Of a DNA stretch of 34,598 bases, positions 18,922 through 27,539 are shown in pieces (position 1 is the stretch's first letter; each line of letters starts with the position of its first letter). The stretch comes from Fimbriimonadaceae bacterium (GTDB taxonomy: Bacteria; Armatimonadota; Fimbriimonadia; Fimbriimonadales; Fimbriimonadaceae). Location: contig JADLGZ010000010.1 in NCBI GenBank assembly GCA_020849075.1, forward strand, positions 1-34,598, given 5' to 3'. The translations under genes were made by a program, and so were the position numbers. The notes beneath the pieces were generated by a model that worked only from the letters and a program-made list of their open reading frames with translations, was not told the origin of the DNA and did not search any database.

Positions 18922-19263
18922 ATGGCACTGAGTCACATTAACAACCCTCGCAACGTGGGGCAGCTTGAAGGAGCGACCCATTACGGCGTTGCCGGCGTGC
19001 CGGGTGATGGACCTTTCGTCCAAATGTGGTTCATCGTAAACGGTGACCAAATCGAGCGCGGGACTTACAAGACCTACGGATGCCCAACCTCCATTGCCAG
19101 TGCGAGCATGATCGCTGAGCTAGTGGCCGGAAAGTCCGTAGCAACGGCGCTCTCCTTGACCGAGGCAGACATTCGAGCTTTGCTTGCATACGTGCCCGAG
19201 GGAAAGGGCGACTGCCCGCCAAGAGCAATACAGGCGTTACAGAACGCATTGGAGAAGTTATGA
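18922..19263 (+). CDS. NifU/IscU-like scaffold homolog with degenerate Cys set (element 2)
   Basis: Near-identical by eye to 4410-4760: HINNPRNVGQLEGATHYGVAGVPGDGPFVQMWFIVNGDQIERGTYKTYGCPTSIASASMIAELVAGKSV. Confidence 0.8.
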   Translation: MALSHINNPRNVGQLEGATHYGVAGVPGDGPFVQMWFIVNGDQIERGTYKTYGCPTSIASASMIAELVAGKSVATALSLTEADIRALLAYVPEGKGDCPPRAIQALQNALEKL

Positions 19264-19487
19264 CGACAATGGGATCTTTGCCGTTTAGTCTAGGGAGTGA
19301 TTGCCCTAGCTGCGATCAGCCTACTACAGGCGGGATGTGTGTTGTAAGCGCAACCCGAGCCTATAGTTTGATGATGCCGCCTGGGCTTGGCAATAATGGC
19401 GGATTCTGCCCAGTACAAAACATGGCAGCCGATGTTGATAGTTCGGAAAAGAAGTGCGAGCATGCCCCGCCTCCGCCGCCCATTTAG
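19260..19487 (+). CDS. Small Cys-rich protein coupled to RHS (element 2)
   Basis: ATGA overlap with the NifU-like stop; DCPSCDQPTTGGMCVVSATRAYSLMMPPGLGNNGGFCPVQN...KKCEH. Confidence 0.7.
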   Translation: MTTMGSLPFSLGSDCPSCDQPTTGGMCVVSATRAYSLMMPPGLGNNGGFCPVQNMAADVDSSEKKCEHAPPPPPI

Positions 19488-19504
19488 AGTTAGAGAAGAT
19501 AAAG

Positions 19505-22500
19505 ATGGACCGTCCAGAACTTTGGCCCTGGGAAGTTGACGCAGCCGCTGGTGGCTGCAAGATTGATCCCGTTGCGCATCATCCCCACAGACCGATTCCC
19601 GACCCGGTAACGGGACACCTAGTGGTGGACCCTGAGATCGTTCTAAAAGCTCGAGGTTTCAATCTCGAGATTAGCTTCTTCTACAACACTGCATCTCAAT
19701 TTGCACCTGGATGCTGGGGCAAGCTGAGGTCCGCGAGCGTTAATGTTCGGCTATTGGAAGGGAGTAATGAAGTTTGGTTGATTCGGGGAGATGGAAAGTC
19801 TTACCGATTTACCGGTTCATGGGCACCTACAGTGGTCACCACGATGACTGCTGACGCAGATATGTACAGCGGCACTCAGCTAGTCTGGGATGGCGCACAA
19901 TTTGTGGAGACGTTCGCCGATGGCAAAACAATCACATATGGTGAAGCACTTCCCGACAGCTACTTTGGCGCCACTGAAATCGCGGACGCATCGGGCAATA
20001 TCCAGACCTACACATATAGCTCTGGCAACCTTGAGAGCATTGAGGTGCCGGGTGGAAACAAAGTCACGTTTCTCTACGATGGCTCACTAGTCGAGACGGT
20101 TCAAGACTGGGGCGGCCGGCGATGGACTTTTACTTATGACGGTGATAGCCAGCTGGAGACCTTTACAATTCCAACTGGATGTCAGACTCAATATAGCAAC
20201 CCATCGACCGATGGATTGATCGATGCAATCACCGATCCTCGCGGATATACAACTAGCTACACGTTTTACGGAGATGGGAGAGTTGAGACCATGTCCCTGG
20301 GAGCCGCGGTCTGGACATACACCTATAGCACTGGTTATGGAACGTACGGCGGATCGGCCGTCGAGTCACCGACCGGTGCCTTAACAACGTATTTATTCGA
20401 CGTTAACGGCGTGATCGCCGAAAAGCAAGTGCCCGAGGGTTACTCAATTCAGTACGTGTATGACGTCAATGGCAACATTGCTCGTGAGATCATGCCCTAC
20501 GGCGACGTAGTCTCGATGACCTACAACGCCTTCAACCAACCTCTCACAAGCAAAGACCCGCTCGGTAACACCACCACATTCAAGTACGACACGGACAATA
20601 ACTTGGTGAGTGTTATGAATGCTCTGGGTCAGATTACAACCATGGCCTACGATGGTGACCGACGCATGGTCAGCCGGATGGACGCCCTGGGCCGCGTTAC
20701 CACCAATGTCTGGAATGGCGATGGCACTCTGCGAGCGCAAGTTGATGGTCGGGGGTTACGCACTACGTATGCGTATGATGCTGTCGGCAACCTTGCCAGC
20801 ACGCTTTACTCAGATGGCTCTGTTGCAACCTACACCTACGACACGCTGAATCGCAGAGTCGCGGTCAAAGACCCGCTTGGGCGCATTACGACGACGGCCT
20901 ACGATGCGGCAGACAATGTAGTATCGGTGATAAATGCCGCTAACGAAGTCACGACATACATCTACAGCACCTGCTTGCTCCAAGCCGTCGTAAACCCTCT
21001 TGGCCACCGGACAAGCTACACCTATGAACGATACGGCAAGGTTCGTACAGTCACCAACGCGCTGAACCAGGTGACGACAACCAATTACGACAATATGGGT
21101 TATCCGGTCACGATCCAGAATGCTCTGGGCTTCGTGACAACGATGGTCTATAACGCCGCTAAGCAGCTCCTCTCGGTGCAGGATGCCAATGGCAATCGCA
21201 CAACAACCAACTATGATGCCGGTGGCCGGCCCGTAACGTACATCAACGGCGCGGACATTATCACGACGACAGTTTATGATGCTCGGGGCCCCGTTGCGAC
21301 CGTCGATGGCTTAGGTAGAAGGACCACTATGGTCTTTGATGCAGTGGGCCGACAGATTGCAACACAGAGCCCAATGAACTTCCGCACGACGACCATTTAT
21401 GACGCGGCAGGGCAAGTTTGGGCAGTTGAAGACGCGCTGGGCTACCGAACGACGAACAGCTATGATCTCGCCGGCAACTTAGTTACGGTCATTGACGCCA
21501 GAGGTTTTGTCACGACCCAGATTTACGAGACCACGTCAAACCGTGTGCGGGCAACACAGGACGCGACCGGGGCCAGGACGACTTACAGCTATGATATAGG
21601 TGGCCAAGTGGTGACCACGATGAACGCACGTGGGTACGTTACAACAACCACGTATGATGCGGTGGGGCGGGTGAAGGAAGTGCGAGATGCGCTGGGCTAT
21701 CGAACGACCTATAGCTACGATGCGGCGGGCCAGAATACGGCCGTCAAAAACGCTCGTAACAACACTTTCACGACCATTTATGACGCATTGGGCCGGGTGG
21801 CGGCGAGCCAGACACCGCTGAATATCCGCACCACGAATATTTATGATGCAGCTGGTCAACAGATCGCAACGCAAGATGGCGATGGCCACCGATGGACAAC
21901 GATTTACGATCCCGGTGGAAGGGTCTGGGCAACTCAGACTCCTTTGAACTATCGGACCACGACGACTTATGACGGCGCAGACAGGCCTTTCTTGAGCCAG
22001 AATCCGCGTGGCTATGTCACGACCACCGTGTATGACGCGGCGAATCGCGTGATCTCGATCATGAATGCGCTTGGCCATGTCAAGCAATTCGGATACGACC
22101 TCGATAGCCGCAATGTCACGATCGTGAACCCTGCGGGCGGCACAATAACGATGGCCTATGACAATGCCGGGCAGATGATTGGTATAGCCAATGAACTGAA
22201 CCAGCGCACAACATACACCTATGACCCCATCGGTAATGTTGCGACCAGGAAGTTCGCCAACGCCGATGTGACGTCCTACACGTACGATCAAGTTGGCAGA
22301 GAATCAAAACGCGAGTACATGGATGGCTCTAAGGTGACGTTTGCATACGACACCGTCGGGAATCTCACCACCATGATGGACGCGCTTGGTACGGCAACCT
22401 ATACCTACGATGCGGTGGACCAAACCCTTCTAGAAGTGGACGAGTCAGCTCGCAAGCAACAGTTTACGTATGACGCGGTAGGGAATCGTACACAACTAAC

Positions 22501-24247
22501 CTTCACTGACATAGGTCACTTTTACACGTGGGCATACGACAACGATGATCGACAAATCCAAACGATCGACCCACTAGATAACGAGGTCAACACCCAGTTT
22601 AATGCCAGGGGATTACGCACAACCGTTACCTATCAAGGTGGACGAAACCAAGTTTTCACATATGACAATGCAGGGCGGAATGTTGAAATCTTAAACAACT
22701 CAAACCTAAAGGTCGAGATGTTCACGTACACGTACGATGAGAATAGTAATGTCTTTACCTGGAAGCATGCTACCAACGTAGCGACGTACACCTATGACGC
22801 CATAGACAGGCTAACCGCCGATACGACGACGGGATCAAATGCTCATACATATGGATACAGCTATGATTCGCGCGGCAATATCCTGACGAATAACGAGTCG
22901 GGGACGATTACAACGCACTCTTACGATGCTGCTAGCAGATTGTCGGTGTCTCTTGAGGGCTCCATTCCCACGACCTACGTTTACGACGTGAATGGGAATC
23001 CAGTTCAGATCGAGAAGGGTTCTGACCAGGTCTCAATGGCATATGACTTTGAGAACCAGATGTCGTATTGGGAGGACAACATTGGGAACACAACCTACTT
23101 CGCCTATGATCCTTTCATGCACTTGAAAGAAGACAACAACGTTGCTACTACAGCACGGTGGCACATGTGGCTCGAGGATATGATTGTTCGGACCTTCGAT
23201 ACAGGTGGAGGTACGCGTGCTTACACGACGAACGATGGCGTAATCGTTGGCGAGGTTGACGACCTAACTGGTACGCCTGCGACTACCTACTATCTGACCG
23301 ACCTCTTGGGTTCGGTGACGGGCACTCACTTTACCGGGACCTTCCCGACCACGAGCCGCCGATTTACTCCGTATGGCAGGCTAATGACAGGCACCGCCCT
23401 CACGCCATACGTTCCTGCATGGATAGGGGGGCATGGCTACTACAACAATGACCTGCCATGGGCAGAGTACATGGCTTGGCACCGGTTTGTCTCGACGAGA
23501 ACGAGCCAATGGACCACGAGAGACCTGCTTTGGCCCGATGAGTTGCCGTATGGGTATGCCTGGGGAAATCCAACAACTTGGAGTGATCCAAACGGGCTTG
23601 GACCTTGTACCTTGCAAATTCCCAGGAATAGCATTGCGGATACGCCGTGTAGCGATAAAGCCGGAAGGTCTGCTTGGAACACATATATCTACAAGTACTG
23701 CAAGTGCGCAAAAACCCGCGAAACAAAGCTCCGATGTGACGAACTCTCACGAGAGTATTACAAGAAATGCAAGGGACAACCCGGGGCGGGCCCGTTTGCA
23801 CCTGGTCCCTCAGGAATTGTTCCGCTAGACGTTCAAAAGTGCTTTGTATACCAATGCGAGTGGAAGCCTGGGCACTATGCAGGGCTCGCGCCTGGGCATC
23901 TCTTTATTTGTGCCTCTATTACGGGCAAGGGTCGGAGGAGAAAATGCTCGGCAGGCTTAAGTCCATTCAGCAACACAGCACCGGGATGGACGCCGGGGTA
24001 TGTTAGTGATACAGACTACGACTGTCCTCCTACTAATGAACCTGAGATAAAATGCCGCCTAGTATGGGCCGGTTCCGGAGATGATTTGCAGTGCAGATAT
24101 GCTGGAGCCCTATGTGATTGCATTGATCGATTACCGCCAAAACAGGATTATAATTTCTGGACCAGAAACTGCACCCACTTTGTGGGAGAATTAGATGAGT
24201 GCGCCAAAGCGGCCGCAATGAAGTCATGGGCAAAAGGAAAGCAGTAG
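19505..24247 (+). CDS. RHS/YD-repeat polymorphic toxin-like protein (element 2)
   Basis: MDRPELWPWEVDAAAGGCKIDPVAHHPHRPIPDP; repeated TTxYDxxG motifs; core RDLLWPDELPYGYAWGNPTTWSDPNGL; variable tail ending in NFWTRNCTHFVGEL. Confidence 0.93.
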   Translation: MDRPELWPWEVDAAAGGCKIDPVAHHPHRPIPDPVTGHLVVDPEIVLKARGFNLEISFFYNTASQFAPGCWGKLRSASVNVRLLEGSNEVWLIRGDGKSYRFTGSWAPTVVTTMTADADMYSGTQLVWDGAQFVETFADGKTITYGEALPDSYFGATEIADASGNIQTYTYSSGNLESIEVPGGNKVTFLYDGSLVETVQDWGGRRWTFTYDGDSQLETFTIPTGCQTQYSNPSTDGLIDAITDPRGYTTSYTFYGDGRVETMSLGAAVWTYTYSTGYGTYGGSAVESPTGALTTYLFDVNGVIAEKQVPEGYSIQYVYDVNGNIAREIMPYGDVVSMTYNAFNQPLTSKDPLGNTTTFKYDTDNNLVSVMNALGQITTMAYDGDRRMVSRMDALGRVTTNVWNGDGTLRAQVDGRGLRTTYAYDAVGNLASTLYSDGSVATYTYDTLNRRVAVKDPLGRITTTAYDAADNVVSVINAANEVTTYIYSTCLLQAVVNPLGHRTSYTYERYGKVRTVTNALNQVTTTNYDNMGYPVTIQNALGFVTTMVYNAAKQLLSVQDANGNRTTTNYDAGGRPVTYINGADIITTTVYDARGPVATVDGLGRRTTMVFDAVGRQIATQSPMNFRTTTIYDAAGQVWAVEDALGYRTTNSYDLAGNLVTVIDARGFVTTQIYETTSNRVRATQDATGARTTYSYDIGGQVVTTMNARGYVTTTTYDAVGRVKEVRDALGYRTTYSYDAAGQNTAVKNARNNTFTTIYDALGRVAASQTPLNIRTTNIYDAAGQQIATQDGDGHRWTTIYDPGGRVWATQTPLNYRTTTTYDGADRPFLSQNPRGYVTTTVYDAANRVISIMNALGHVKQFGYDLDSRNVTIVNPAGGTITMAYDNAGQMIGIANELNQRTTYTYDPIGNVATRKFANADVTSYTYDQVGRESKREYMDGSKVTFAYDTVGNLTTMMDALGTATYTYDAVDQTLLEVDESARKQQFTYDAVGNRTQLTFTDIGHFYTWAYDNDDRQIQTIDPLDNEVNTQFNARGLRTTVTYQGGRNQVFTYDNAGRNVEILNNSNLKVEMFTYTYDENSNVFTWKHATNVATYTYDAIDRLTADTTTGSNAHTYGYSYDSRGNILTNNESGTITTHSYDAASRLSVSLEGSIPTTYVYDVNGNPVQIEKGSDQVSMAYDFENQMSYWEDNIGNTTYFAYDPFMHLKEDNNVATTARWHMWLEDMIVRTFDTGGGTRAYTTNDGVIVGEVDDLTGTPATTYYLTDLLGSVTGTHFTGTFPTTSRRFTPYGRLMTGTALTPYVPAWIGGHGYYNNDLPWAEYMAWHRFVSTRTSQWTTRDLLWPDELPYGYAWGNPTTWSDPNGLGPCTLQIPRNSIADTPCSDKAGRSAWNTYIYKYCKCAKTRETKLRCDELSREYYKKCKGQPGAGPFAPGPSGIVPLDVQKCFVYQCEWKPGHYAGLAPGHLFICASITGKGRRRKCSAGLSPFSNTAPGWTPGYVSDTDYDCPPTNEPEIKCRLVWAGSGDDLQCRYAGALCDCIDRLPPKQDYNFWTRNCTHFVGELDECAKAAAMKSWAKGKQ

Positions 24248-24633
24248 CAATAGTTCTGAAAAGCCTTGTGGCTTTTTCGGCAATATGTGTTGCCGGTAAA
24301 CTCTATTTTGATCGGGTAAGTGAAGAGTTGAAACACAATCAGCTCCGTACTGGTTCGCAGATTGTTAGTGAGGCATACAGTGGTAAGGCCCTTGATCTTA
24401 GTAGCAATCCGGTGGCGAGAAAGTTAGTACGTATTGCGGAAGATTATGGTGAGGTTCAATCGTTCGATATAGTCGAGGCGGGCGCGGTGCCGTACAAAGA
24501 CGTAGCCACATTTATCATTAGTGTGCGCCGACAGCAAGGCTTTACGACAGAACGCGTAACATTACGGGGTCAAAAAACTGCAGAAGTAAAGGTCATGAGT
24601 ATTCACCGGGAAAAGAGCACCCCAGAGAATTAA
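24226..24633 (+). CDS. Candidate membrane-anchored immunity protein for RHS 2
   Basis: 22-bp overlap with the RHS 3' end; single N-terminal TM segment VAIVLKSLVAFSAICVAGKLYF. Confidence 0.55.
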   Translation: MGKRKAVAIVLKSLVAFSAICVAGKLYFDRVSEELKHNQLRTGSQIVSEAYSGKALDLSSNPVARKLVRIAEDYGEVQSFDIVEAGAVPYKDVATFIISVRRQQGFTTERVTLRGQKTAEVKVMSIHREKSTPEN

Positions 24634-24738
24634 AGCAAAAAAGACTGTCTTGTTCACAAGATTTCGTTTCTACAAATTGGTGGGCTCCCCAGGGAACCAA
24701 CCGTTGGGTGGCACGGATCCCAATTGCGGGTAGAATTC

Positions 24739-25110
24739 ATGCCCGACTCTTTGGAGTCGGGCAAGATTTACGTCTCGATGGAGCACGGCGTCGCAATACA
24801 CATGTGCTGCTGCGGCTGTGGAAACAGAGTCGTAACACCAATAGCCCCATCGGAATGGCAGCTAACGTACAACGGCAAGGTTGTCAGCCTCACTCCTTCC
24901 ATAGGAAACTGGAGCTTCCCATGCCGCTCTCACTATTGGCTCACGCCAAAGGGCATCCGATGGGCCGAACAGTGGAGCGACGATCAGATCGCAAGGAATC
25001 GCGCGGAGTCAGCTCCGGTTGATGGAGACAATCCCCTACTTGCAGGGGAATCAGACCACGCCAGCCATCCAACTTGGTGGCAGCGTCTAATAAAGTTCTT
25101 TGGCCTTTGA
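24739..25110 (+). CDS. DUF6527-like metal-binding protein
   Basis: MPDSLESGKIYVSMEHGVAIHMCCCGCGNRVVTPIAPSEWQLTYNGKVVSLTPSIGNWSFPCRSHYWL resembles the DUF6527 pattern as I remember it. Confidence 0.65.
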   Translation: MPDSLESGKIYVSMEHGVAIHMCCCGCGNRVVTPIAPSEWQLTYNGKVVSLTPSIGNWSFPCRSHYWLTPKGIRWAEQWSDDQIARNRAESAPVDGDNPLLAGESDHASHPTWWQRLIKFFGL

Positions 25111-25158
25111 CCATTGTACGCGAATCAGACATGAGGCCCCTAAACTGTATGCAACCAC

Positions 25159-25182
25159 GGAAGGTGCGGGGCCTTCCTTTTT
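25159..25182 (+). terminator. Rho-independent terminator after the DUF6527-like gene
   Basis: GGAAGG-loop-CCTTCC followed by TTTTT. Confidence 0.6.
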
Positions 25183-25240
25183 GAGATCAATGCATTTGTT
25201 TGCTGGGCGTACTCTTGACCCGGGGGGAAGTAGTTTATTG

Positions 25241-25258
25241 GTCTCTCCAAGGTCTCTC
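25241..25258 (+). promoter_or_regulatory. Putative integrase arm-type sites, left arm, end of element 2
   Basis: GTCTCTC at 25241 and 25252 (spacing 11 bp), upstream of att copy 3. Confidence 0.6.
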
Positions 25259-25334
25259 AATTGGGAGAGCAATACTGAGAATATCTGAGACAGTGGTAGA
25301 CTCCAAAAAAGTTGGCGGAGCTTGCAGAATTCCT

Positions 25335-25379
25335 ATGACACTGTAGGGGTCACAGGTTCAAGTCCTGTACCGACCACCA
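25335..25379 (+). repeat. att direct repeat copy 3 (tRNA-Val 3' fragment)
   Basis: Exact 45-bp copy, preceded by GAATTCCT at 25327-25334. Confidence 0.93.
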
Positions 25380-25438
25380 TCCTTTTTGAACCTAAAGAGC
25401 TTGCTTCCGAAGCACTTTTGCGAATTCACTCCGGCGAG

Positions 25439-25469
25439 GTCTCTCAGTTAGTCTCTCAAATGGTCTCTC
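25439..25469 (+). promoter_or_regulatory. Putative integrase arm-type sites, right arm of element 3
   Basis: GTCTCTC at 25439, 25451 and 25463 (spacing 12 and 12 bp). Confidence 0.6.
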
Positions 25470-25566
25470 AATTGCGCCCCCAGAAAGTTGAGGGCCGGTT
25501 GAGCGGCGACTCAATTCTAAGGCAGATCATCCTGACGCCAAGGAATGGCCATTACAGCATTGGCCT

Positions 25567-25806
25567 ATGGATCAAGCAAAGCTGTGCTACACCGTTGAGG
25601 AAGCAGCCAACCTTCTTTCGATAAGCCGCGCGCAGGTGTATCGACTCATTGATAAGGCCGAACTCGGCTCCGTAGCAGTTGGGAGGTCGCGGAGGATCAC
25701 CCATGCCCAATTGCTGAATTTTCTTACAGGGCTTGAGGCAAAAGACAATTCGTCCTTGCCCACGTGGCAAGCGATTCGCATGAAGCGGCAACACGAGCAA
25801 CGCTGA
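25567..25806 (+). CDS. Excisionase-family/MerR-like HTH protein (element 3)
   Basis: MDQAKLCYTVEEAANLLSISRAQVYRLIDKAELGSVAVGRSRRITHAQLLNFLTGLEAKD. Confidence 0.82.
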   Translation: MDQAKLCYTVEEAANLLSISRAQVYRLIDKAELGSVAVGRSRRITHAQLLNFLTGLEAKDNSSLPTWQAIRMKRQHEQR

Positions 25807-25810
25807 ACGC

Positions 25811-26956
25811 ATGGGACATCGAGCCGACAATAATGACGGCTCATGCCGTGAAATCTTAACAGGAAAGCACGCCGGCAAATGGCGGGTCCAATTTACACTC
25901 CGCACTGACACAGGTAGAAAGAATCGCTTATCCCGGATTTTTCGCACCAAGACTGAGGCAAAGTCGTTTCTTCACCAGCTATTGAGAGGTGAACGTATTG
26001 AGTCGACCTTGGTCTGCAAGGAAACAACCATGGGAGACTGGTTTGAGTGGCTTGCCGAGAATGATTGGCCCGAGTCGATTGCTTCAGTTACCATAGCTCA
26101 ACGAAGAGCAAGGTTTAGGAAGTATGCCCAGGCACACTTTGGGCGGATGCCCTTGTCCGCAATCGATGCGGTGCGCGTTAGAGCCTTTTATCAAGAGCTA
26201 AGGGCGCAAGGAGCAAGCGCTTCGCTGGTTGCTTCTGTGAAGAGTGACCTTGTCAGAGCATTTGGGCAAGCCATCACTCCTTACCACAAGGTGCCATCAT
26301 CTCACGCCAACCCGTTCCGTCTCTCCTTACCTGCCTCCCAGCGCCGAGTGGCGATTGCCTTGTCGGTCGATGAAGTAAGAGCAGCAATTCAAGCACCATT
26401 GCTCGACGGGAGTCAACGCGCCCTACTCGGGCTCCTTCTACTGGCGGGCCTTCGACTGGGTGAGGTCATGGCTGTGACTAAGCAGCAACTAAGGATTGAT
26501 GAAAATCTTATTGCTGTCGATAGGGCCGTCAAGGTCGAATTCGGTGGCAAGCAAAGCATTGGACTTCCTAAGAAGGATAAGGTCCGCAATGCAGTAATGT
26601 GCCAAACACTGAAGTCAATCTTACTTCCATATATTGCGGACCTCGAACCGGAGGCACTTCTGTGGCCCGCATCATGTGAGAACAAGCCACGAATGAAAAA
26701 GCGCTTCTATGAGTTCTGGAAGGCTACCGCAGCCTTAGCTGGCCTACCTGCAGAAATGTCGCCCCACGACTGCCGGCTGACACATGTAAACCTAATAGAG
26801 AAGCTGATGCCAACGGTTTCAGTGACCACACTTAAAGAGCATGTGGGCCATGCAGCGACGGGCGTAACTGAAGCCAACTATACCCGACCGATCTCTGCCT
26901 CGCAGAGAATCCTAATCATTGAACTTGACCGCGTATTTGGCATTGCCAATTCCTGA
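25811..26956 (+). CDS. Site-specific tyrosine recombinase/integrase (element 3)
   Basis: AGLRLGEVMAV, SPHDCRLTH, EHVGHAATG, ANYTR. Confidence 0.93.
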   Translation: MGHRADNNDGSCREILTGKHAGKWRVQFTLRTDTGRKNRLSRIFRTKTEAKSFLHQLLRGERIESTLVCKETTMGDWFEWLAENDWPESIASVTIAQRRARFRKYAQAHFGRMPLSAIDAVRVRAFYQELRAQGASASLVASVKSDLVRAFGQAITPYHKVPSSHANPFRLSLPASQRRVAIALSVDEVRAAIQAPLLDGSQRALLGLLLLAGLRLGEVMAVTKQQLRIDENLIAVDRAVKVEFGGKQSIGLPKKDKVRNAVMCQTLKSILLPYIADLEPEALLWPASCENKPRMKKRFYEFWKATAALAGLPAEMSPHDCRLTHVNLIEKLMPTVSVTTLKEHVGHAATGVTEANYTRPISASQRILIIELDRVFGIANS

Positions 26957-26984
26957 GCCCAGCACATTGCTGGGCTATTTTTTT
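26956..26984 (+). terminator. Rho-independent terminator after integrase 3
   Basis: AGCCCAGCA-cat-TGCTGGGCT followed by ATTTTTTT. Confidence 0.82.
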
Positions 26985-27245
26985 CAGATCCTGGCACCTC
27001 GTTTCGAAAGAGGCGCTGGCCCGGAATGAAAACCCATAGATCAAGAACCCCTAGCGTAATGTTGCCTCGCCGGTGAAAACGAATGCCTGTCCCGCCTTGC
27101 GTTTCCCAAATTTTGGCACGACTTTCCAAAATATTTTGGCGTCCTAACGTTCATCCCAGCATGAAGTTATATGCAGACACATGTCTAGTATGATAAGATG
27201 CGAATGCCTGCACACTAGGTAGCATGCTGGAGACCGTTACACAAA

Positions 27246-27539
27246 ATGAACCCAAACCTTACCGAACGCACCCTACTTCCCACACCCTTGGCTAATGAGA
27301 TGATTTGCTTTATGGGCATTTCAAATGTCGACCTCTTGGATCGAATTGAGCAGTCCGGGCTACTTTCCGACCCGAACACGTATGCCGCCCGTAAGTTGGA
27401 ATTCGACTCTATCAACTTCCTCGCCTTTAGGAATGGCAAAGACTCAATCCGCATCTTCCTTTCAAGGGAGTGGCTAAACGATGTAGAAGTAATGCGGCCC
27501 GAAAGTATCTCATGGCAAGGAGATAACCAGGGAGGCTAA
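27246..27539 (+). CDS. 97-aa uncharacterized partner of the HD protein
   Basis: ORF with TAATG stop/start overlap to the HD-domain gene (27537-27541). Confidence 0.6.
   Translation: MNPNLTERTLLPTPLANEMICFMGISNVDLLDRIEQSGLLSDPNTYAARKLEFDSINFLAFRNGKDSIRIFLSREWLNDVEVMRPESISWQGDNQGG

Larger units (their letters stand above)
14115..25334 (+). mobile_element. Integrative element 2 (about 11.2 kb), in tandem with element 1
   Basis: Same architecture: att repeat, iterons, xis-like gene, integrase, cargo, iterons, att repeat. Confidence 0.85.

Noticed and set aside
20444-22291. Antisense ORFs of 98 and 251 aa inside RHS 2
   Set aside because: Same YD-repeat shadow effect; the long length reflects a periodic repeat lacking stop codons, not a separate gene.
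4980-24247. DNA tandem-repeat array or assembly duplication of the RHS region
   Set aside because: The two RHS genes differ throughout at nucleotide level and have unrelated tails and neighbours; repetitiveness is at the protein motif level.
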